Of a DNA stretch of 26,461 bases, positions 7,297-13,470 are shown piece by piece (position 1 is the stretch's first letter; every line of letters starts with the position of its first letter). The notes under the pieces are model-generated. The model searched no databases and was not told the DNA's origin. It saw only the letters and a list, made by a program, of their open reading frames with translations. The stretch is from DATNBT01 sp964579765 (GTDB lineage: Bacteria > Acidobacteriota > Vicinamibacteria > Vicinamibacterales > CAVVIG01). Location of the stretch: NCBI GenBank assembly GCA_964579765.1, contig CAZOIK010000182.1, positions 1 through 26,461 of the forward strand, in the 5' to 3' direction. A program made the position numbers and the translations under genes.

Positions 7297-8412
7297 ATGA
7301 GCGGAGTCCGTGTTCTGGTCGGCACGCGCAAAGGCGCGTTCATCCTTAGCTCCGACGGCAAGCGTCAGCACTGGGACCTCAGCGGTCCGTTCTTCGCCGG
7401 TTGGCAGATCTACCACCTCAAAGGGTCGCCGGTCGATCCCAATCGCATCTACGCGTCGCAAACGAGCGACTGGTTCGGCCAGACGATGCAGCGCAGCAGC
7501 GACGGCGGGAAGACGTGGGAGACCGTCGGCAACAAGTTCAGCTACGAGGGCGTGCCCGGCACGCATCAGTGGTACGACGGCACGCCGCACCCCTGGGAGT
7601 TCAAGCGCGTGTGGCATCTCGAGCCGTCGCTCGACGATCCCGACACGGTCTACGCCGGTATCGAGGACGCCGCGATCTTCAAATCCACCGACGCCGGGCA
7701 GAACTGGAACGAGCTGCCGGGGCTGCGGCAGCACGGCTCGGGACCGAAGTGGCAGCCCGGCGCCGGCGGCATGTGCCTGCACACGATCGTCCTCGACGCG
7801 ACGAACGCGAATCGCATGTACATCGCGATCTCCGCCGCAGGCGCGTTCCGCACCGACGACGGCGGGAAGACGTGGACGCCGATCAACAAGGGACTCGTGT
7901 CGCAATACATCCCGGATCCGGCGGCAGAAGTCGGCCATTGCGTGCACCGGATCGCGATGCACCCGTCGCGGCCGAAGACGCTGTTCATGCAGAAGCACTG
8001 GGACGTCATGCGGACCGACAACCGCGGCGACGAGTGGCGCGAAATCAGCGGCAATCTCCCGACCGACTTCGGCTTCGTGATCGACGTTCACGCACACGAG
8101 CCCGAGACGATCTACGTCGTTCCCATCAAGAGCGACAGCGAGCATTTCCCCCTCGACGGCAAGCTGCAGGTGTTCCGCAGCCGAACTGGCGGCCACGAGT
8201 GGGAGCCGCTGACGAAGGGGCTGCCGCAGAAGGATTGCTACGTCAACGTGCTTCGCGACGCGATGGCCGTCGATTCGCTCGACAAATGCGGCGTGTACTT
8301 CGGCACGACCGGCGGTCAGGTCTATGCATCCAACGATGCGGGCGACAGGTGGAGCGCGATCGTGCGCGACCTGCCGGCAGTCGTGTCCGTGGAAGTGCAG
8401 ACCTTGATATGA
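7297..8412 (+). CDS. Cytosolic BNR/Asp-box beta-propeller protein (exo-alpha-sialidase-like annotation)
   Basis: 371 residues with no signal peptide. At least five Asp-box-like motifs of the S/T-x-D-x-G-x-T-W type repeat along the chain: SSDGGKTW (about 67), STDAGQNW (130), TDDGGKTW (186), TDNRGDEW (about 240) and SNDAGDRW (345), with a weaker one, SRTGGHEW, near 295. This is the pattern of a six- or seven-bladed propeller of the sialidase/VPS10 type. I see no set of sialidase catalytic residues, so a glycosidase role is doubtful; a binding or scaffold role is as likely. The Shine-Dalgarno GGAG lies 8 nt before the ATG. The stop overlaps the ATG of a MoaD/ThiS-like gene (ATGA), implying translational coupling and a functional link. 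Confidence 0.85.
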   Translation: MSGVRVLVGTRKGAFILSSDGKRQHWDLSGPFFAGWQIYHLKGSPVDPNRIYASQTSDWFGQTMQRSSDGGKTWETVGNKFSYEGVPGTHQWYDGTPHPWEFKRVWHLEPSLDDPDTVYAGIEDAAIFKSTDAGQNWNELPGLRQHGSGPKWQPGAGGMCLHTIVLDATNANRMYIAISAAGAFRTDDGGKTWTPINKGLVSQYIPDPAAEVGHCVHRIAMHPSRPKTLFMQKHWDVMRTDNRGDEWREISGNLPTDFGFVIDVHAHEPETIYVVPIKSDSEHFPLDGKLQVFRSRTGGHEWEPLTKGLPQKDCYVNVLRDAMAVDSLDKCGVYFGTTGGQVYASNDAGDRWSAIVRDLPAVVSVEVQTLI

Positions 8413-8705
8413 TCAGAGTGGTCCTGCCGGCGAATCTTCGCGCGCTCGCGCGCGTCGGCGAGGAAGTGCTGCTCGACGTGCCGGCGCCGGCCACGCAGCG
8501 CGCGCTCATCGACGCAATCGAGGCGCGCTACCCGATGCTGCGCGGCACGATTCGCGACTATGCGACCGATCGCCGGCGCGCCTTCCTGCGGTTCTTCGCC
8601 TGCGAAGAAGATCTCTCGCACGAGCCGCCCGACGCGCTCCTGCCCGGCGCGGTCGCCTCAGGCGCAGAACCGTTCCTCATCGTCGGCGCGTTGGCGGGAG
8701 GATAG
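8409..8705 (+). CDS. MoaD/ThiS-family beta-grasp sulfur-carrier-like protein
   Basis: 98 residues with the short beta-grasp pattern of MoaD/ThiS: MIRVVLPANLRALA at the N-terminus, then ALIDAIEARYPMLRGTIRD, and a chain ending exactly in ALAGG. A C-terminal Gly-Gly is where MoaD and ThiS are adenylated and thiocarboxylated. No MoaE, ThiF/MoeB, ThiG or molybdopterin gene is near, so the activating enzyme would have to be encoded elsewhere. The ATG overlaps the TGA of the BNR gene by 4 bp. Sulfur transfer, protein modification of a ubiquitin-like kind, or a role with the propeller are possible; the sequence does not decide. Confidence 0.8.
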   Translation: MIRVVLPANLRALARVGEEVLLDVPAPATQRALIDAIEARYPMLRGTIRDYATDRRRAFLRFFACEEDLSHEPPDALLPGAVASGAEPFLIVGALAGG

Positions 8706-8717
8706 ATCCCGTCGGCG

Positions 8718-9020
8718 TTACATGACCCAGATGGTCGGCAGCACTTCGTCGAGCGGGATATCCGCGTTGTCAACGGACTTACTGCGCGCGATCTGATCGC
8801 GCGTCAGCATGACGTCAATCCGTTCGCTCTCGGGATGAATGGCCCCGATGACCTGCGGCGACACGAGCACGCGCCGGCCGCCGATCCAATTGCTCGTGTC
8901 CACGACGAGATAGCGCAGGCCCCACGTCGATTCGTCCAACAGAAAGTCATCCACGTGTCCGATCTCGCCGTCCACGGCGTGAATGTGGAAGCCCCGCACC
9001 TTGCTCGTCCGGTGCAGCAT
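8718..9020 (-). CDS. PRC-barrel domain protein
   Basis: 100 residues. The first 75 or so form a PRC-barrel: VRGFHIHAVDGEIGHVDDFLLDESTWGLRYLVV, then RRVLVSPQVIGAIHPESERIDVMLTRDQI. Members bind other proteins or RNA (as in RimM and photosynthetic reaction-centre H subunits), and stand-alone versions are common in stress-related gene sets. The frame is open upstream, but ATG 9020 starts right at the domain, 7 bp after the stop of the upstream small gene, so the two are probably one operon. The tail after the barrel is short and ends LPTIWVM. Confidence 0.8.
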   Translation of the reverse strand: MLHRTSKVRGFHIHAVDGEIGHVDDFLLDESTWGLRYLVVDTSNWIGGRRVLVSPQVIGAIHPESERIDVMLTRDQIARSKSVDNADIPLDEVLPTIWVM

Positions 9021-9027
9021 CGCGTGC

Positions 9028-9240
9028 TTATTCGAGATTCCGCCTGATAAAGAGTCCGTTCGAGGCGCGCCGGAGGAACCGGGCGTCCTCGAGCGCCTCG
9101 AGGATGAGCCGCGTCGTATTGCGCTCCAGTCCTGAGAGCCGCGAAGCGTCAACGAGCGACAACTGCGTCGAAGGTACTTCCAGGAAGACGCCTTTCAGCC
9201 GCTGAACAGCTTCGACAACGCGAGGGGTAGCGTCGTACAT
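9028..9240 (-). CDS. Small winged-helix-like protein of unknown function
   Basis: 70 residues: an N-terminal helix (RVVEAVQRLKGVFLEV), then LVDASRLSGLERNTTRLILEALEDARFLRRASNGLFIRR, which reads as a helix-turn-helix followed by a beta wing. This suggests a small DNA-binding protein. A good Shine-Dalgarno, AAAGGAG, lies 7 nt before the ATG, which fixes the start. The PRC-barrel gene follows 7 bp downstream on the same strand. The coding call is strong because of the ribosome-binding site; the function is inferred from the helix pattern only. Confidence 0.65.
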   Translation of the reverse strand: MYDATPRVVEAVQRLKGVFLEVPSTQLSLVDASRLSGLERNTTRLILEALEDARFLRRASNGLFIRRNLE

Positions 9241-9444
9241 CGGTTGCTCCTTTCAGAGTCGCGCCGTTCTCAGAGCAATGCATGTACCAAGGTCATCAGT
9301 GGGAAACGATGGTCTTTTCGTGCCCACGTACGCACGCTGACCACGTACGGCGGGCACTCTGCTGCTGACTGAGAGTCACCCGGCCGCCCAACGGCTGATA
9401 AACCGCGCGTCCCGAAACGCGACCGGGTGGCGCACGCCGTGTAG
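9241..9444. other. Intergenic stretch with no recognised gene
   Basis: About 200 bp between two minus-strand small genes. I see no coding region. The promoter of the winged-helix/PRC pair should lie here, but no convincing -35/-10 pair stands out. Confidence 0.4.
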
Positions 9445-9603
9445 CTAGACGGTCCGGCGCGGCCGTGAGAAGAACACGATGGCAAGGATCAGCAGCAGCA
9501 GAAGTGCGCCGCCGCTCGGGTAGTACCCCCAACCCGCGGCATACGGCCAGGCCGGCACTGAGAAAATCGCCAGCAACAAGACCAAGAGCAACAACAGACC
9601 CAT
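9445..9603 (-). CDS. DUF3309-type small membrane peptide
   Basis: 52 residues, found by reading the minus strand directly. It starts MGLLLLLVLLLAIFSVPAWP, continues YAAGWGYYPSGG, and has a second hydrophobic helix (ALLLLLILAIVFF) before a basic SRPRRTV end. The WPY...WGYYPSGG...LLLLL layout is that of the DUF3309 family of two-helix peptides of about 50 residues. A strong Shine-Dalgarno (GGGAGG) lies 5 nt before the ATG. Function is unknown; relatives are often next to stress or envelope genes. Confidence 0.75.
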   Translation of the reverse strand: MGLLLLLVLLLAIFSVPAWPYAAGWGYYPSGGALLLLLILAIVFFSRPRRTV

Positions 9604-9661
9604 CGCAACCTCCCTTAAGCACGTCTAGCAAGGAACTCGCCGTGCCCCGAGTGGAGCAGTC

Positions 9662-10218
9662 GTGAAGAAACTCGTCAATGCGAGCCTCGGCATCCTGACG
9701 AGCATCGGCGGCTATCTCCAAGCGGGCTCGATAGGCACGGCGCTGCAGGCAGGCCGTGATGATCGTCGTGGCGATGGTCTTTGCGCCGGCCGGCGTGGCG
9801 ATCGAGTCGTTCGCGACGGCCGCGCACGCGCTCGACGCGGTGTTCGGATCGTGGGGCGATGGCTCTTCTCCGCCTCGCTGGCGATCGGATGCGCAGGCGC
9901 GGCGCTCGAAGCCGCACTGGACGTCAGCTATCTCGCCGCGCAGTGCTTCGGCTGGAACTGGAGCGAAAACCAGAAGCCGAAGGACGAAGCCAGGTTCTCA
10001 TTGATGTACACGATCGCGCTTCTGGTGGCGATGGTGCCGTCGCTCGCCCGCATCGCGAAGCGGTTGACGATTTGGCCGATGCGCTCGAGACCGAACCCGC
10101 CGGCGAAAGCGACACGACGACGCCGGGGATCAGCAACCGGGAATCCGCGCCCGCCGATTCTCCTCCTCCAGCGCATCCGGTTGACGGCGCATTCGGCCGC
10201 GAGCAGCAGCGGCGCTGA
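9662..10218 (+). pseudogene. Decayed NRAMP-family divalent metal transporter remnant
   Basis: The first 30 or so codons (GTG start, VKKLVNASLGILTSIGGYLQ) match the N-terminus of bacterial NRAMP-type transporters. About 90 bp later the sequence resumes in another frame (from 9756: MMIVVAMVFAPAGVAIESFA) as a transporter helix near the C-terminal third. At about 9860 it returns to the first frame with the family's late motif (GAALEAALDVSYLAAQ, FGWNWSENQKPKDEARFSL). So roughly 250-300 residues of the core are missing and the frame is broken twice. After about 10090 the similarity fades into an Arg- and Pro-rich tail with no family features. The frame stays open without stops, which is usual at this GC content. 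It cannot make a working transporter. Confidence 0.75.
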
Positions 10219-10224
10219 CGCCGT

Positions 10225-10241
10225 CACGACACGGAGTCGTG
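10225..10241 (-). terminator. Short hairpin downstream of the cytochrome peroxidase gene
   Basis: CACGAC and GTCGTG pair perfectly around an ACGGA loop, 10 bases past the stop codon of the minus-strand gene. There is no U-run, so termination is only possible. Confidence 0.25.
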
Positions 10242-10250
10242 CGACACCCG

Positions 10251-11216
10251 CTACGGAAGTACCGGGCGCTCGACATGGGGCAGCGTCCCCGTCAGCGCTT
10301 TGAGGAATTCGACCAGATCACTTTGCTCGTCCGCGGATAAGTGCAGCGGCCGTATCCGCGGATCGAGTCCGGGGTTCGGCACGCCGCCGCGGTCGTACAG
10401 CTCGACGACCTCCGCCAGCGTCGCGGCCGATCCGTCGTGCAGGTACGGCCACGTCAACGCGACGTTTCGGAGGCTGGGCGTCTTGAACTTGCCGCGATCC
10501 GCCGGATCGTGCGTCACCGCCTCGCGGCCTGGATCCGGGTGCGGCGCGTCCATGCCGACGCCAACGTTGTGAAACGACTGATCCGAAAGCATCGGCCCGC
10601 TGTGACAAGCGCGGCACCCAGCCTTGCCACCGAACAGCGCCATGCCTCGACGCGCGGCGTCGGACATCGCGTTCGTCTCGCCGGCCACGTATCGGTCGTA
10701 AGCTGACGGTCCGGACACGACCGTGCGCTCAAACACGGCGATCGCCCTCGCGATGCCATCCGCCGTCACGCCCGCGCCGAACACGTCGTGGAACTGCGCG
10801 CGATAGCCGTCAATCGCGTTCAGCTTGCGGACGACGTGCTCTAGCGTCTCACCCATCTCCACCGGGTTGTGAATCGGCCCGAGCGCCTGCTCCTCGAGCG
10901 TGGTGGCGCGCCCATCCCAGAACTGGTACTTCATGAACGCGGCGTCGAGAATCGTCCCTGAGTTGCGCGTGCCCGTGCGCCCGCCGACGCCGGTGTCAAC
11001 GCGATTGTGGTTCGCCCAGCCGGCCTCGGGATCGTGGCAGGTCGCGCAGCTGATCGTGTTGTCGATGGACAGGCGCGTGTCGAAATACAGCTCGGCACCG
11101 AGCGCCACCATCGCGGGATCCTGCGGCGGCGCAGCGGGCGCCTGCGACGTCAGTGACGCGCGCGCAACGAACACGGCGGAGAGGACTGCGATTGCGACGC
11201 GAACGGGCCCATTCAT
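10251..11216 (-). CDS. Di-heme cytochrome c peroxidase, CcpA/MauG family
   Basis: 321 residues with an N-terminal signal peptide (about 1-22). Two c-type heme sites are visible: CATCH at 57-61 and CRACH at 201-205. Family landmarks include LGAELYFDTRLS (39-50), RNSGTILDA and FWDGRATTLEEQALGPI (84-115), NPVEMG (117-122), FKTPSLRNV (244-252) and YLHDG (258-262). Members are periplasmic and reduce hydrogen peroxide or oxidise a protein partner. The ATG at 11216 is preceded at once by a 9-bp inverted repeat that overlaps a weak -10-like TACCGT, suggesting regulated transcription. YceI lies 71 bp upstream on the same strand. Confidence 0.93.
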   Translation of the reverse strand: MNGPVRVAIAVLSAVFVARASLTSQAPAAPPQDPAMVALGAELYFDTRLSIDNTISCATCHDPEAGWANHNRVDTGVGGRTGTRNSGTILDAAFMKYQFWDGRATTLEEQALGPIHNPVEMGETLEHVVRKLNAIDGYRAQFHDVFGAGVTADGIARAIAVFERTVVSGPSAYDRYVAGETNAMSDAARRGMALFGGKAGCRACHSGPMLSDQSFHNVGVGMDAPHPDPGREAVTHDPADRGKFKTPSLRNVALTWPYLHDGSAATLAEVVELYDRGGVPNPGLDPRIRPLHLSADEQSDLVEFLKALTGTLPHVERPVLP

Positions 11217-11217
11217 G

Positions 11218-11249
11218 CCGGACGGTAAAGCACGAACCGCACCGTCCGG
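11218..11249 (-). promoter_or_regulatory. Perfect 9-bp inverted repeat just upstream of the peroxidase start (candidate operator)
   Basis: CCGGACGGT (11218-11226) and ACCGTCCGG (11241-11249) are exact reverse complements, separated by 14 nt. The near arm ends one base from the ATG and covers TACCGT, a weak -10-like hexamer 5 nt before it. A dimeric repressor site or a leader hairpin would both fit. Confidence 0.5.
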
Positions 11250-11287
11250 TGGTCGGGATCCGACGACGACATGTCGTGAGCGCGCGA

Positions 11288-11917
11288 CTACCGCGTGAAC
11301 GGGGCGTGCAGCGTCGTGGCGATCGAGATGTGAATCTGCACGTTTTTCGCGATCTTCAGAATCGCCCCGCCCCAGCCGGGATTGCCGTTCAATCCGAAGT
11401 CGGTGCGATCGATCGGGAAGCTCGTTTCGAACACCGCACCCTCGGACTGACCGGCGGCCGTTGACGGCCTGAGCTTCACCGGAATCGTCATCCGCCTGGT
11501 CACGCCGCGGATGGTCATGTCGCCGGTCATCGCGAGCGAGCCATCCGGCTTGATCTCCGCCGACGCGCTCGCGAAATGCATCGTCGGATAGTGATCGACG
11601 TCGAAGAACTCGCCCGACTTCATGAGCTGTTCGTGTTCGGCGTTGTGCATGTCAACGCTCGCCGTGTAGACAGTGAGGTCCACATGGGTGCTGCCGGGAT
11701 GCTGGGGATCGTACGACAGCTCGCCGCTGAAGTCCTTGAACTGCCCGTCGCGCTTGATCTTGAAGATCATCGAGCCGTAGATCGTGAAACCCACCGAGCT
11801 CGCCGCTTGGTTGACGGAGTACAGCTCCGTCGGCTCGGTTTGCGCGGATGCGCTCGACGAGGCGAACATCAGAACCATCGCCGCACACAGCGAGACGGAG
11901 AGCCGCACTAAAGTCAT
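11288..11917 (-). CDS. YceI family periplasmic protein
   Basis: 209 residues with a signal peptide (1-25, cleavage near ASSSASA-Q). The mature part has the YceI lipocalin-like barrel pattern: YSVNQAASSVGFTIYG, FKDFSGELSYDPQHP, VDLTVYTASVDMHNAEHEQLMKSGEFFDVDHYPTMHF, GDMTIRGVTRRMTIPV and IDRTDFGLN. Family members bind isoprenoid-type lipids such as polyprenols and are periplasmic. The start is set by AGGAGG 8 nt before the ATG at 11917; the frame is open further upstream, but that part reads like antisense of the sigma-factor gene. It diverges from the ECF sigma gene over about 100 bp. Confidence 0.93.
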   Translation of the reverse strand: MTLVRLSVSLCAAMVLMFASSSASAQTEPTELYSVNQAASSVGFTIYGSMIFKIKRDGQFKDFSGELSYDPQHPGSTHVDLTVYTASVDMHNAEHEQLMKSGEFFDVDHYPTMHFASASAEIKPDGSLAMTGDMTIRGVTRRMTIPVKLRPSTAAGQSEGAVFETSFPIDRTDFGLNGNPGWGGAILKIAKNVQIHISIATTLHAPFTR

Positions 11918-12021
11918 TCCCGCAACCTCCTGCCAGTACTGCTGATAGAGAGACGGCCGGCAGCGGGATCTGTTAACTCGGGCTGTCGTCGTTCGGCGGA
12001 GGGATTGCAGCCGCGACAGGC

Positions 12022-12558
12022 GTGGGCGACCTGGAATCCGACGCCGCCCGGCTGGTGCACGCGTCGCAGGCCGGCGACCAATCCGCCTTTGCGGAGCTCT
12101 ATCAGCGCTACTGCGGCCTCGTCCAGTCGATCGCGCGCCTGCGTCTGCCACGCGACGACATCGCGGATGCCGTGCAGGAGACCTTCTACCGGGCGCTGCG
12201 CCGGCTCAAGACGCTTCGTCAGGCAGAGGCGTTCGCGCCGTGGCTCGCCGCAATTGCCCGAAACGTCGTTCGCGACGTGGAGCGCGAGCGCGCGACGCCC
12301 GCGTCGAAGGGCGACGAGCCCCGGCGGGCGGCTACTCAGGAGCACGAACTGCAGGCGCGTGCCGCCATGCACGCGATTCGGTCGCTGCCAAAAGCGTATC
12401 GCGCGACCATCGCCATGCGCGTCGTGCACGGAATGACGGGCCCGGAGATTGCCGGCCGCACCGGATTGAGCGAGGGTTCGGTGAGGGTGAACTTACACCG
12501 CGGGATGAAACTCCTGCGCGAGCGGCTGAAGACGTCGCGCGGCAAGAAGTCGGAATAG
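12022..12558 (+). CDS. ECF-type RNA polymerase sigma factor
   Basis: 178 residues. Region 2 (about 22-86) reads FAELYQRYCGLVQSIARLRL, DDIADAVQETFYRALRRL and FAPWLAAIARNVVRD, with the usual DAVQETF core. Region 4 (about 116-168) reads AIRSLPKAYRATIAMRVVHGMTGPEIAGRTGLSEGSVRVNLHRGMKLLRERL, a standard helix-turn-helix that contacts the -35 element. No anti-sigma gene is adjacent: the next gene encodes a secreted protein and the upstream one is divergent yceI. The start is taken as GTG 12022, the only one close to the domain start. YceI or the downstream secreted protein could be targets, but nothing shows this. Confidence 0.92.
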   Translation: MGDLESDAARLVHASQAGDQSAFAELYQRYCGLVQSIARLRLPRDDIADAVQETFYRALRRLKTLRQAEAFAPWLAAIARNVVRDVERERATPASKGDEPRRAATQEHELQARAAMHAIRSLPKAYRATIAMRVVHGMTGPEIAGRTGLSEGSVRVNLHRGMKLLRERLKTSRGKKSE

Positions 12559-12561
12559 AAT
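12556..12561 (+). promoter_or_regulatory. -10-like element TAGAAT for the tandem-CxxC gene
   Basis: TAGAAT overlaps the stop codon of the sigma-factor gene and lies 6 nt before the ATG at 12568, so the start codon would be at or next to +1. No Shine-Dalgarno sequence is seen. Confidence 0.55.
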
Positions 12562-12567
12562 CCCGCA

Positions 12568-13461
12568 ATGACACGACGTGCTCGCGTCGCCGCCTGCATG
12601 CCTTTGGTGATCGCGCTCGCCTGCACCGCGGACGCGCAGAATCCGGACGAGTTTCGTGGCGGCTGGACGACAGGCGACGCGGTTGACGGCGCGCCGCGAA
12701 CGTACGAGTTCTCCATCCGCGGCGACATCGTGCGCGGCATCTCCTGCACGTACTGCAGCGACGCGACGACGCTGGCGTTCGTGGACGGTCGGCTCGGCGC
12801 GGACGGCCTCACGTTCACGGTCACGCACGTGCGTCCCGACGGCAGCACCGCGTATCAGGATCGCGCCAACGCGATCATGGATCGCAGCACGCTGAGCGTC
12901 GTCGGCACGCTCGGCGGTCCGGGCGGGCGTTCGTTCAAGTGGACGATGCACAAGGACGCGCGCGGGCCCGACCCGCTGCCGGTGCCCGTCTCGCGCCTGC
13001 CGCCGGCGCCGCCCGTGCCTGCGATCGAGTTGCCGGCCGGCGTACGCCGCGGCGCGCCGCCGCAGTACGTCGCGCCGGGGCCGTGGCTGCCGCTGACGCT
13101 CGAGAAGGTGGTCGGCGTGTGGATTGGCTTCGGCGCCGGCATCGACAAGCAGTTCTTCATCATCCGGCGCGTTGGCAACCGCCTGCGCGGAATGGTGTGC
13201 GGCCGCTGCGACAACCCATACACGATGGCGGCGCTCGACGACTTCAACGTCAATGGCGAGACGTTGACCTTCAACATCCTGCACGAGGACTGGGGACCGG
13301 GATCGCTGCCCTTTCACAACCAGGTCACCGCGCACGTCGCCTCGAACGAGATGCGGATTGTCACGCAGCAGGACAACCTGCCGGCGCGCCCTCCGCGTCC
13401 AGGCGCCGGGTTCTCGCTGATGGGGCCGATCGCGATCGACGCGACCGCCGGGAATCGTTGA
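12568..13461 (+). CDS. Secreted protein with two CxxC-containing repeat domains
   Basis: 297 residues; not a family I can name. A signal peptide covers about 1-23 (VIALACTADA-Q). Two halves resemble each other. The first has GDIVRGISCTYCSDATTLAF with CxxC at 60-63, then GLTFTVTH. The second has NRLRGMVCGRCDNPYTMAAL with CxxC at 211-214, then ETLTFNILH. A Pro-rich linker (about 133-175) separates them. Each half looks like a small beta-sheet domain in which the CxxC could form a disulfide or bind metal. The gene has its own leaderless-type promoter (TAGAAT) and ends 9 bp before the convergent threonine synthase gene. Secretion is well supported; the role is unknown. Confidence 0.75.
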   Translation: MTRRARVAACMPLVIALACTADAQNPDEFRGGWTTGDAVDGAPRTYEFSIRGDIVRGISCTYCSDATTLAFVDGRLGADGLTFTVTHVRPDGSTAYQDRANAIMDRSTLSVVGTLGGPGGRSFKWTMHKDARGPDPLPVPVSRLPPAPPVPAIELPAGVRRGAPPQYVAPGPWLPLTLEKVVGVWIGFGAGIDKQFFIIRRVGNRLRGMVCGRCDNPYTMAALDDFNVNGETLTFNILHEDWGPGSLPFHNQVTAHVASNEMRIVTQQDNLPARPPRPGAGFSLMGPIAIDATAGNR

Positions 13462-13470
13462 TCGCGCAAC

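Noticed and set aside
9296..9721. A 141-codon minus-strand frame over the DUF3309 region
   Set aside because: Its composition is antisense-like and it overlaps the small gene, which has a better start and a clear family match.
9781..10218. A 145-codon plus-strand frame with a hydrophilic C-terminus
   Set aside because: It lies over the transporter remnant in a different frame; only the tail looks protein-like and it has no ribosome site or family match.
11266..11277. 12-bp palindrome ACGACATGTCGT between yceI and the peroxidase gene
   Set aside because: Short perfect palindromes are common; it lacks a loop for a terminator and I see no second copy to support an operator.
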